A stretch of 64,000 bases of DNA from Pandoraea nosoerga (GTDB taxonomy: Bacteria > Pseudomonadota > Gammaproteobacteria > Burkholderiales > Burkholderiaceae). Positions within the stretch are counted from its first letter, which is position 1. Every line of letters begins with the position of its first letter. The translations under genes were made by a program, and so were the position numbers. This document shows, in pieces, positions 38,773 through 46,592 of the stretch. The notes under the pieces are model-generated. The model was not told the origin of the DNA. It worked only from the letters and a program-made list of their open reading frames with translations, and did not search any database. Location of the stretch: contig NZ_CABPSC010000006.1 in NCBI RefSeq assembly GCF_902459585.1, positions 1-64,000 of the forward strand, read 5' to 3'.

Positions 38773-39239
38773 CAAGGCTGGGATCGGCGGGCAACGCCGG
38801 GAAATCGCCAGATTTCCTGTAATACGGCGTAATACGTGCGCACCAATCCAGTGCGAGCCGTCAGTAAGGCGATGAAAGCAAGACGTTTGATTTGCCGACC
38901 ATGAATCGCTGATGGGCCCCGATTTGCCGCGAAAATACGGGTTTCCCCTAGGACCGCCGGCGCAACGACAGCCAACGATTCCTCTGGATTGCCCAAAGCG
39001 GCCGGGCCTCCTTCGTCCGTTTGCCTGCCCACCGGTCCCCTTTGCTCCCCGTCCGCTTCGCGCGACGACGTCATACCGATATGACGCGGCTCGCGATAAG
39101 CAAAGGCGAATCGCTTATTGGCGAACCGGCCGCGCATCGCGATACAAGTGGGAGGCGCGCCTCGCGCGAGCCGAGCGCCATCGCGGCCTGCCGGCCGCCG
39201 CCATCGATTCCGTCATCCTTCGCCCTTGCCACCCGCCCC
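38773..39239. promoter_or_regulatory. Upstream region of the sulfonate-type binding protein, with two inverted repeats
   Basis: Two perfect inverted repeats stand close together: GTCATA-CCGA-TATGAC at 39070-39085 and ATAAGC-N11-GCTTAT at 39096-39118. They are candidates for operator sites of a regulator of the binding-protein gene, whose start is about 120 bases further on. The rest of this 467-base stretch shows no gene I can support; frames crossing it are not conserved-looking. Confidence 0.45.
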
Positions 39240-40307
39240 ATGTCCATCAAGAACGACCGCGTCCTGCCCGCTTCCCAAACCGTAGCCGTCGCCACCTCGA
39301 GCCTCACCGTCCATCCGAGTCGCCGGCAGTTCCTTCGGCGCGCCGGCGTCGCGGCGCTGGCGGGCGGCGCCCATGCGCTGGGCGTTGCGGGCGCAGTGAC
39401 GCGCAGCGCCCCGGTGCACGCGGCGAACGGTCCGCTCACCTTGCGCATCGGCTACCAGAAGTCGTCCACGCTGATCGTCCTCGCGAAGGCGCGCGGCACG
39501 CTGGCGCAGGCGCTCGCCCCGCATGACGTCACGCTGACCTGGCACGAGTTCACGAGCGGGCTGCCGCTGCTCGAAGCGCTCAACGTCGGCAGCATCGACT
39601 TCTCGGCCGACGTCGCCGACACCGTGCCGGTGTTCGCGCAAGCGGCCGGCGCGCGCATTGCCTACGTCGCGCGCGAAACACCGTCGCCGGACGCCGAGGC
39701 AATCCTCGTCCCGGAAGCCTCGCCGATCCGCACGCTCGCCGACCTCAAGGGCAAGCGCATCGCCGTCACCAAGGGCGCAGGTGTGCATTACCTGCTGATC
39801 GTGGCGCTGCAAAGCGTAGGACTGCGTATCGGTGACGTGCAGCCGGCGTACCTCACGCCGGCCGACGCACGCGCGGCGTTCGCCAGCGGCAACGTCGACG
39901 CCTGGGTGACGTGGGACCCGTTCTTCGCGAGCGTGGAGCGTCAGGACAAGGTGCGCACGCTCGTCACCGCACGCGGATTGGCCGGCTATCAGCGCTACTA
40001 CCTCGCCACGCCGGCATTCGCGCGCGATCATGGCCCCGTGCTGCGCGAGCTGTACCGGACGTTGCGGGAAACCGGTCAGTGGGTGCGCGCCAATCCGCGC
40101 GAAGCCGCAGCCCGGCTCGCGCCCATCTGGGGGCTGGACGCCGCGACCGTGGAGGCCGCCAACCGCCGCCGCAGCTACGACGTGCAGCCGGTGGTGCGCG
40201 AAGCGATTGCCGAGCAACAGCGCATTGCCGACGTCTTCACGCAGGCCGGCCTGCTGCCCAGGCGCGTGGATGCGGCCGACGCCACGATCTGGCAGGCGCC
40301 GGCCTGA
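39240..40307 (+). CDS. SsuA-like sulfonate ABC transporter binding protein (orphan)
   Basis: The 355-residue protein has a long N-region followed by a twin-arginine-like export signal (SRRQFLRRAGVAALAGG). The mature part is typical of SsuA/TauA-type binding proteins: LRIGYQKSSTLIVLAKARGT, LEALNVGSIDFSADVADTVP, LKGKRIAVTKGAGVHYLLI and VDAWVTWDPFFASVE. SsuA proteins deliver aliphatic sulfonates to an SsuCB transporter. No permease or ATPase gene is adjacent, so it must use components encoded elsewhere. It is divergent from the TonB receptor. Confidence 0.9.
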   Translation: MSIKNDRVLPASQTVAVATSSLTVHPSRRQFLRRAGVAALAGGAHALGVAGAVTRSAPVHAANGPLTLRIGYQKSSTLIVLAKARGTLAQALAPHDVTLTWHEFTSGLPLLEALNVGSIDFSADVADTVPVFAQAAGARIAYVARETPSPDAEAILVPEASPIRTLADLKGKRIAVTKGAGVHYLLIVALQSVGLRIGDVQPAYLTPADARAAFASGNVDAWVTWDPFFASVERQDKVRTLVTARGLAGYQRYYLATPAFARDHGPVLRELYRTLRETGQWVRANPREAAARLAPIWGLDAATVEAANRRRSYDVQPVVREAIAEQQRIADVFTQAGLLPRRVDAADATIWQAPA

Positions 40308-40646
40308 GTTGGCGCTCGCCTGGGAATTCGGCGCCTCCCGCGCGACGGCGGCCGCGTGGGCGCAATGCCCACAATTTCTTGCGAATTTCTCAGGTATTTC
40401 CGACGGAATTCATGCACATGTTTATACTTGGACCTGCAATTCATAAAGCATTCGGCCGGAGCCCCCCCGGAACGGCCTTGGCGTAGTGCCAGAGTGCCGG
40501 CCGTTCGAACCCGAGCGCAGCACATGCCGCGCTGAGCGGATCGTCCGGACGCGTCGGCCTGGCACGACGACATCATCGAATCGGCAGCGCCGGTGCGCCC
40601 CTCTCATGCGAGCGCGCCGGCGTTGCCTATTGGCCGTCCAGGGACA
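40308..40646. other. 339-base intergenic region before the large regulator
   Basis: The stretch is relatively AT-rich around 40370-40450 and has TATACT at 40423-40428, which would be a good -10 element, but no convincing -35 lies at the right distance. A transcript from there would have a leader of about 210 bases. I see no gene or hairpin of note in it. Confidence 0.4.
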
Positions 40647-43600
40647 ATGCAACCCACCAGATCGCTCTACCTGCTCGGACCGATGCGGGTCGAACAAGGC
40701 AAACAGGCGTGCGCCGTGAAGTACACGAAAGCGCGCGGCCTGCTCGCGTATCTCGCTCTGCAACCGGGCTATCACACGCGCGGTGCGCTCGCGGATCTCT
40801 TCTGGCCCGACGAAGACGGTCAGGGCGGGCGCGACAAGCTCAAGCGCATGCTCTTCCATCTGCGCGACACGCTGGGCGACGAACTCTTCGAATCCGACCG
40901 TCAGGTGGTGCGGCTGCGCCCGGAGACCGGCCTGTGGATCGACGCGCATGTCTTCGCAAGCATGATCGAGCAGGCCAGCCGCACGCTCGACACCGTCACC
41001 GGCCTCGATCTCGCGGCGCACCTGCAGCACCTGGCCGACGCCGTCGCGCTCTACCAGGGGCCGTTCCTGCACGGGCTCTCCGTGCGTGACACGCCCGATC
41101 TCGAACAGTGGATCGAACTGCAGCGCGACGAATACCAGCGCCGCCGCGTGTTCGGCGAGCGTCTGCTTGCCGACGGTTACGCGCGCCTGGGCGATCTCGA
41201 TCAGGCGCTCGCGCACGCCCGCCAGCTCGTCGCGCTCGCCCCGTTCGACGAATCGGGCTGGCACTGCCTGCTCGCGCTGCTGCTGCGCGCCGGCCGCCGT
41301 GACGACGCTGAAACCGAATATCGCCGCCTGTGCGACATTCTCCATGAGGAACTGGGCGAGTCGCCCGGCCAGGCGCTCAGGCAGTTGCTCGAAACGCCGC
41401 CCGCACGCATGGAACAGCGCGCCGCGGGGCCGGAACGTCGCCAGCTTACCGTGGTCGCCATCGAACTCGCGCCCAACGGCATCGACGATCCCGATCAACT
41501 CGCCGGCATGATGCGCCCGCCGCTCGTGCAGTGCGAAACGATTCTGCGCCAGTCGTGGGGCTATACGGTGCGCACCCCGACCGGCGGCCTGCTCGGCTAC
41601 TTCGGCTATCCCACCGCGCTCGAAGGCGCGGGACGGCATGCGGTCGAGGCCGCCATGCGCTGCGTGCAGGCGAGTACCGCGCGCGTTGGCATCGGTGTGG
41701 GCGTTCACACCGGCCTCGTGATCAGCTCGGTGGCCGACGACAGCCCCGACACCGGCGGGCGCGTCTCGCGCGCGGCCGCGCAGCTCGCCGACATGGCGCT
41801 GCCGGGCGAAGTGCTGATCTGCGACGCCACCCAGCGCCTGATCGGTGTGGCCATCGCCACCACGCCGCACGGCAGCGTGCGCGAGCGCCACGCCAATCGC
41901 GAAATCGCGGTGCATCGCGTCAATCCCGACCCCACGCCGGAGCGCCGCTCGCGCCGCCGCGCGGCCATGCTCTTCGGCCGCGACGGCGCGCTTGCCGAAC
42001 TCGCCGCCGCGCATGCCGCCGTGCGCGACGAGAGCACTGGCCTGGGCGTGCTCGCGCTGGTGATCGGCGAGGCGGGCATCGGCAAGTCGGCGCTGGTGCG
42101 CCACTTCGTGCAAACGCGCGGTCTGCGCGCGATCGATCTCGCCTGCGCCCAGGATGGCGCGGGCACACCGTTTCATCCCATCGCCCGCTGGGTGCGCGCC
42201 CAGTCGGCCGCCGACGCCTCGCAGATGCCGCAACCCGCCCTGCTCGCGCATCGTCGCCTGCGCGAGCTGTTCGACATGCACGCCGAGGGCAACGTGCCGC
42301 ACGCGTGGAAGCAGGTCGTGCTCGACGAAGCGCCCCGCCTGCTCGCGACACTGCTGCCCGACGGCGGCGTGCTGATGCTCGACGACGCCCACTGGGCCGA
42401 TCCTTCCACGCAGGAGTTGCTCGCGCTCATGGCGGAGAATCCGCCGGGCGGACGCCTGCTGCTCATTTGCGCGCGACCGGAATTCGAGCTGCCGTGGCGC
42501 CACACCGTGGGCTTGCGACGCATCGATCTCGCACCGCTGGACGCCGGCGCGGCCGCGTCGATCGTCCGCGCGGCCACGCCGCGTGTGGCGCTGCCGGCGG
42601 CCCTGCGCGAGCGCATCGTGCATCTGGCCGAAGGCGTGCCGCTGTTCCTCCAGGAACTTGCGCGCGCGACGGCGGCGCAACAAGGCGGGCGCGGCACCGG
42701 CGGCGCCATGCCCATGCCGGCGAGCCTGCAGGAACTGATGATGGCGCGCATCGACGCCGCGGGCAGCGCCAAGCCGGTCGCCCATTTCGCGTCGTGCCTC
42801 GGGCCCGAATTCCAGGCGGACGTGCTCGCACGCGCGAGCGGACGCTCGATGGCGCTCGTCGAACGTGCGCTCGACACGCTCGTCGCCTGTGCCCTCGTGC
42901 AGCGCCAGGACAACGGGCGGTATGTCTTCCGTCATGCGCTGCTGCACAAGGCCGCCTACGACGCGCAGCCGCAGGAGCGCCGTCAGGACGCGCACCGCCG
43001 CATCGCGATCGCCATGCGCGAGCACGACGAGACGGCCGTGCAGACCGAACCCGAAGTGCTTGCCTGGCACTTCCGTCAGGCCGACGAGCCCGACGCCGCC
43101 ATCGAACACTATCGCCTCGCGGGCGAGTATGCGACGGGACGCCAGGCGTTTCGCGAAGCGTGCGCGCACTACCAGAGCGCGCTCGACGTGCTGCGTCAGA
43201 CCGGCACCATCGCGCAGACGGCACAGCGCGAACTGCAATTGCGCATGGCGCTTGGCGTACCGCTCGTTGCATTGCATGGCTATGGCTCGGAACCGGCTCG
43301 GCACAACTTCGAGACGGCGCTCGCGCTCGCCCAGCCCATGGGCGACGACGTCGCGCTGTTCCCGGTGTACTGGGGCCTGTGGCTCGGTTCGAGTTCGTGG
43401 AGCGACTTCGAGCGCAGCATCGAGCTCGCCCGCAAGCTCATTCACATTGCCGAACAGGCCAACGCCGCGCCGCTGCTCGCCCACGCCTACTATGCGCTGG
43501 GCAACAGCCTGTGCTGCCACGGCGACTTCGCCGGGGCGGTCACCGCGCTGGAGACCGGACTGTCGCACTACCGGCCGGAGAGCGCGGACACCGGGCTGGG

Positions 43601-44408
43601 CGAGGACGCCCGCATCACGGGCCTGTCGTTCCTGTCGTGGGCGTACTGGTTCACGGGACGCCACGACGCCTCGCTCGCCGCGAGCGAGCAAGCGCTGGCA
43701 ATGGGCCGCGAGCAGGGCCGGCGCTACTCCTTCTCGTTCGCGCTCGTGTTCGCGGCGATGCTGCGCCGCTTGCGCCGTGAAGTGGCCCCCGCCGAAGCCC
43801 TGGCGAGCGAAGCCACGGAAGTGGCGACGGAGACCGGCGTCGCGCTGTGGGCGCTCGCCGGTCAGACGATTCGCGGCTGGGCGCTGGCCTCGCGCGGCGA
43901 CGTGAGCGGACTCGAGCGCATCACCGACAGTGTCGGCCGTCTGAGCGAGATCATGGGCGGCGTCGAAGGCATCTTCTTCGGGCTGCTCGTGGAAGCCTGC
44001 GCCGGCACCGGCGACATCGCCCTCGGGCTGCACGCCGCCGAGCGCGGCGCGCACGTGGCGGCTCGCCGCAGCGATGCCCACTGGCAAGCCGAGTTCCTGC
44101 GACACAAGGGCGACTTCCTGCGCGCGGGCCATCATCCCGACGACACCGTCCGTCCGTGGCTGCAGCAGGCGCTGCAGACCGCGCGAGCCCAGGGCTCGCC
44201 GATGCTCGCGCTGCGCGCCGCGCTCAGTCTGCTGCGCCTCGAAGGCAACGACCCCGCCCTCGATGCCGAATGCGTGGCGGTGCTGCGTGGCGCGCTCGAC
44301 GCGCTGCAAGGCGGCGAGACGCTGGCCGACGTGCAGGAAGCGCGCGCCCGGCTGGCCGACGTGGCGGCGCGCGCGCCGCAAACGCAAGCGGCGCGGTACG
44401 GGAGCTGA
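40647..44408 (+). CDS. SARP/BTAD - degenerate cyclase - AAA ATPase - TPR regulator
   Basis: This 1253-residue cytoplasmic protein has, in order: a winged-helix plus BTAD module as in SARP regulators (residues 1-245; YLLGPMRVE, YTKARGLLAYLALQPG, EDQA-type TPR); and a class III nucleotide-cyclase-like domain (about 264-425; RRQLTVVAIELAPNG, GLLGYFGYPTALEGAGRHAV, GVGVHTGLVIS). Next come a STAND-type ATPase with P-loop GEAGIGKSAL (about 474) and Walker B VLMLDDAHWAD (about 575), and a long TPR-like C-terminus from about 815. The two metal-binding aspartates of cyclases seem replaced (IEL for the usual xDL, TGG for GDG), so catalysis is doubtful. ATG 40647 follows CAGGGA. The likely target is the next gene. 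Confidence 0.85.
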   Translation: MQPTRSLYLLGPMRVEQGKQACAVKYTKARGLLAYLALQPGYHTRGALADLFWPDEDGQGGRDKLKRMLFHLRDTLGDELFESDRQVVRLRPETGLWIDAHVFASMIEQASRTLDTVTGLDLAAHLQHLADAVALYQGPFLHGLSVRDTPDLEQWIELQRDEYQRRRVFGERLLADGYARLGDLDQALAHARQLVALAPFDESGWHCLLALLLRAGRRDDAETEYRRLCDILHEELGESPGQALRQLLETPPARMEQRAAGPERRQLTVVAIELAPNGIDDPDQLAGMMRPPLVQCETILRQSWGYTVRTPTGGLLGYFGYPTALEGAGRHAVEAAMRCVQASTARVGIGVGVHTGLVISSVADDSPDTGGRVSRAAAQLADMALPGEVLICDATQRLIGVAIATTPHGSVRERHANREIAVHRVNPDPTPERRSRRRAAMLFGRDGALAELAAAHAAVRDESTGLGVLALVIGEAGIGKSALVRHFVQTRGLRAIDLACAQDGAGTPFHPIARWVRAQSAADASQMPQPALLAHRRLRELFDMHAEGNVPHAWKQVVLDEAPRLLATLLPDGGVLMLDDAHWADPSTQELLALMAENPPGGRLLLICARPEFELPWRHTVGLRRIDLAPLDAGAAASIVRAATPRVALPAALRERIVHLAEGVPLFLQELARATAAQQGGRGTGGAMPMPASLQELMMARIDAAGSAKPVAHFASCLGPEFQADVLARASGRSMALVERALDTLVACALVQRQDNGRYVFRHALLHKAAYDAQPQERRQDAHRRIAIAMREHDETAVQTEPEVLAWHFRQADEPDAAIEHYRLAGEYATGRQAFREACAHYQSALDVLRQTGTIAQTAQRELQLRMALGVPLVALHGYGSEPARHNFETALALAQPMGDDVALFPVYWGLWLGSSSWSDFERSIELARKLIHIAEQANAAPLLAHAYYALGNSLCCHGDFAGAVTALETGLSHYRPESADTGLGEDARITGLSFLSWAYWFTGRHDASLAASEQALAMGREQGRRYSFSFALVFAAMLRRLRREVAPAEALASEATEVATETGVALWALAGQTIRGWALASRGDVSGLERITDSVGRLSEIMGGVEGIFFGLLVEACAGTGDIALGLHAAERGAHVAARRSDAHWQAEFLRHKGDFLRAGHHPDDTVRPWLQQALQTARAQGSPMLALRAALSLLRLEGNDPALDAECVAVLRGALDALQGGETLADVQEARARLADVAARAPQTQAARYGS

Positions 44409-44484
44409 GCAACGAGTCTCGGGACGACGCACGGGCGCGCCGCCCCGCTGGCGATGGAAGCGATGGTGGTGATGGTGGACGGGC

Positions 44485-44527
44485 GTGGACATGCGAATAG
44501 CCCCTATCAGGCGGCTCGTATGTCCAC
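44485..44527. promoter_or_regulatory. Inverted repeat overlapping a putative promoter
   Basis: GTGGACAT at 44485-44492 pairs with ATGTCCAC at 44520-44527; adjacent bases extend the match (GCGAATAGCC against GGCTCGT) with small indels. TATATT at 44543-44548 would be a -10 element, so the right arm covers the -35 position. The layout suggests a regulated promoter for the downstream molybdopterin-fold gene. Confidence 0.5.
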
Positions 44528-44588
44528 ACGGGACCGGCCCGCTATATTGGGGCGACCCGTGCCCCCAGGCCCATACGCCGAACCCGAC

Positions 44589-45212
44589 ATGTCTCTCGAC
44601 CGCCCGCGCGCGCACGCCGGCTTCTCTCTCGATTCGCCCCGTTCGCCGGCGCCATGCGATGCGCCGCGCATCGCCGCCGGCAACACACCGCGTGCGCTGC
44701 CGTGCGCGGCGGCCCCTGCCTCGCCTTGCTCCCCTGCGTCCTCGCGCCCGGCTCGCGTCTCGCGTGAAGTGATCGTCTCCGGTTGCGTCAAGCGACGCCA
44801 CTCGTTCGATCTCTGTGCGCTCATGCGCCTGCCAACCCAATTGACCGGCCCGCTCGAGGTGGTATGCCTGTCGGGAAGGAAGGTGCGCGGCGCGGGCGAC
44901 TACAAGGGCGTGCGGCTCACCGCGTTGCTCGACCTTGCGCAGTGGCGATTGCCGCAGGCCCGCGACTTCACTCGCGCCTACGTGCTCGCGCATGGCGCCG
45001 ACGGCTATGCGGTGATGTTCTCGTGGCACGAGCTCTACAACACGCCGGTGGGCGTGGGTGCGCTCGTCGTCTACGAACGGGACGGACAGCCGCTCGGCGA
45101 CGAGGAAGGCGGCATCGGCCTGATCTCGACGTGCGACCTTCGCGTGGCATTGCGCCAGGTGCGGGCACTCGAGCGCCTGACGGTTCATCTGGCCGATGCG
45201 CACGCGCGTTGA
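44589..45212 (+). CDS. Small molybdopterin-binding-domain protein (sulfite-oxidase fold), cytoplasmic
   Basis: The product has 207 residues if ATG 44589 is used (earlier ATG at 44520 would lie inside the inverted repeat). Residues 1-58 are disordered, rich in Ala, Pro and Ser, with no signal peptide. The rest resembles the oxidoreductase molybdopterin-binding domain: Cys93 in EVVCLSGRKVRG at the position of the Mo-ligating Cys, YKGVRLTALLDLA, HGADGYAVMFSWHEL and GIGLISTCDLRVALRQVRAL. YedY/sulfite-oxidase enzymes are normally exported, so a cytoplasmic form is unusual. It follows the large regulator on the same strand. Whether it binds cofactor is unknown. Confidence 0.7.
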   Translation: MSLDRPRAHAGFSLDSPRSPAPCDAPRIAAGNTPRALPCAAAPASPCSPASSRPARVSREVIVSGCVKRRHSFDLCALMRLPTQLTGPLEVVCLSGRKVRGAGDYKGVRLTALLDLAQWRLPQARDFTRAYVLAHGADGYAVMFSWHELYNTPVGVGALVVYERDGQPLGDEEGGIGLISTCDLRVALRQVRALERLTVHLADAHAR

Positions 45213-45272
45213 TCGCCCATCGCAATCGATGGACCGATCGGCTGACCGTCCCGTGCGCGCCGCGGCGCGGCC

Positions 45273-46340
45273 TCAGTCCGCCGCCGCGCGCTTGCGGGAC
45301 GCCCCTGAGACGGCCTTTGAGACTGTTTTTGAGGCTGCTTTTGTGACTGTTTTCGGGACCGCTTTTGGGACGCCTCTTGGTGCGGCCTTGGACGCGACTC
45401 CGGTGGCAGCGTTTGGACCAACGTCTACGGCGAGCGCTTCGGAGCCCTTGCGCCTGGCGGGCGTCTTGCGCGCCTCGCTTGCCGCCGCCGGCTTGCGGCG
45501 CGCCTTCTGTGCCGTCCCGTTGCCGAGTTGCGAGCGCACGCGCTGCTGCATGTCGGCGATGTCCGAGTCGAGAATCAGTCGGCCGCGCAGCTTGCCGTTC
45601 ATCCGCTTGATGTAGGTGCGCGCCTCCTGCATGTGAAATTGCATGAGTTCGCGCACGCGCTGCGCGTCGCCCGCACGCGCCGCGTCGGTGATCTGCCGAT
45701 GGATGTTGACGTTGGCCGTGCCGAACTTCTCGTGCTCGCGGCGCGGCGTCTCGTTGCCGAACACGATCAGCTGGCGAATCATCTCGTTGACGAGCTCGCA
45801 GGTAAAGCGCAGAAAGCTGTTCGGATTGGCGGCCGCGAGAATGTCGTGGAAGTCCACGTCGGCCTGACGCTGGCGCAGCAGTTCTCGCCGATCGTGCGAC
45901 GCCGGACTGCAGCACGCCATGTTGTGTTCGAGCGCGGCGAAGTCGGCCTCGGTCAGATGCGGTACGGCGCCCGCCGCGAGTTCCGGCTCGAGCAGCTGAC
46001 GCACCGTATAGATGTCGTCGATGCTCACTTCCTTGAAGAACAGATAGTTCTGCATGAGCTGGAACGTGCGCTCGAGCGGCACCTCCACCACCATGCCGCC
46101 GCCCGACGGCCCCGTGCTCACCTTGATGAGCCCCTGGACCTCGAGGGACTTGAGCGCCTCGCGAATGGTGCTCTTCGATACCCCGAACATCTGCTGCAAT
46201 TCCACTTCGCGCGGCAACCGGTCGCCGGGCAGCAGATTGCCTTCGGTAATCAGACGCTTGATTGATTCGGCGACGAGATCGCCGCGCTTTTGCTGCTTGA
46301 TTTCCAACGGCTCACGCATCGTTTGCGGATCCAATGCCAT
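45273..46340 (-). CDS. FadR-type GntR regulator with a histone-H1-like tail
   Basis: The 355-residue protein has a GntR winged helix (residues about 18-85; LPGDRLPREVELQQMFGVSK, STIREALKSLEVQGLIKV) and a FadR C-terminal helical effector domain (FCD) to about residue 250, with conserved Asp/His metal-site residues (DVDFHDILAAANPN, HRQITDAARAGD). After that comes an 80-residue Lys/Ala/Pro/Ser tail with four-residue periodicity K-x-V-S/T/P. FCD domains usually bind carboxylates. It is divergent from the ABC transporter operon and is the likely repressor; a palindrome lies between them. Confidence 0.88.
   Translation of the reverse strand: MALDPQTMREPLEIKQQKRGDLVAESIKRLITEGNLLPGDRLPREVELQQMFGVSKSTIREALKSLEVQGLIKVSTGPSGGGMVVEVPLERTFQLMQNYLFFKEVSIDDIYTVRQLLEPELAAGAVPHLTEADFAALEHNMACCSPASHDRRELLRQRQADVDFHDILAAANPNSFLRFTCELVNEMIRQLIVFGNETPRREHEKFGTANVNIHRQITDAARAGDAQRVRELMQFHMQEARTYIKRMNGKLRGRLILDSDIADMQQRVRSQLGNGTAQKARRKPAAASEARKTPARRKGSEALAVDVGPNAATGVASKAAPRGVPKAVPKTVTKAASKTVSKAVSGASRKRAAAD
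45307..45390. repeat. Seven degenerate 12-bp tandem units encoding the regulator tail
   Basis: Units such as GAGACTGTTTTT, GAGGCTGCTTTT, GTGACTGTTTTC and GGGACCGCTTTT follow one another. On the minus strand each encodes four residues (K-A/T-V/A-S/T/P), and because 12 is a multiple of three, changes in copy number would keep the frame. Confidence 0.85.
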
Positions 46341-46428
46341 GTGGCGCCTCGCTCATTGTCGGCCGTGCCGACCCGGAATTTTTTCCGATTGACACTCCGG
46401 GGCATTATACCTACGATCGATTTCATCC

Positions 46429-46446
46429 TATTTATCATTATAAATA
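46429..46446. promoter_or_regulatory. Candidate GntR-family operator between the regulator and ABC operon
   Basis: TATTTAT-CATT-ATAAATA is a perfect seven-base inverted repeat, nested inside a wider CCTATT (46427-46432) ... AATAGG (46452-46457) pair. The DNA is strongly AT-rich against the surrounding GC. It sits in the 252-base divergent gap, where a FadR-type repressor would control both sides. Confidence 0.55.
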
Positions 46447-46592
46447 TGACGAATAGGGATAAGGCCCCGGACGTTGCAAGCCGTTACTGTCAGCTCGCGC
46501 CTCAGTCGATTTTCCAGGGCGCCGGCCGGCTCGCGCGTGACGCGCTGCACGTTTGCACCCGCTGAACGATCGCTCCCTCACTGGAGACCAAA

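Noticed and set aside
35495-38875. An 1126-codon frame on the plus strand opposite the TonB receptor and PiuC
   Set aside because: It mirrors third-position GC of the two real genes and shows no conserved motif.
40422-45203. A 1593-codon frame on the minus strand opposite the SARP-type regulator
   Set aside because: The plus strand has recognisable SARP, AAA and TPR domains, whereas this frame is Arg/Ala/His-rich without any domain. Long antisense frames are expected in high-GC coding DNA.
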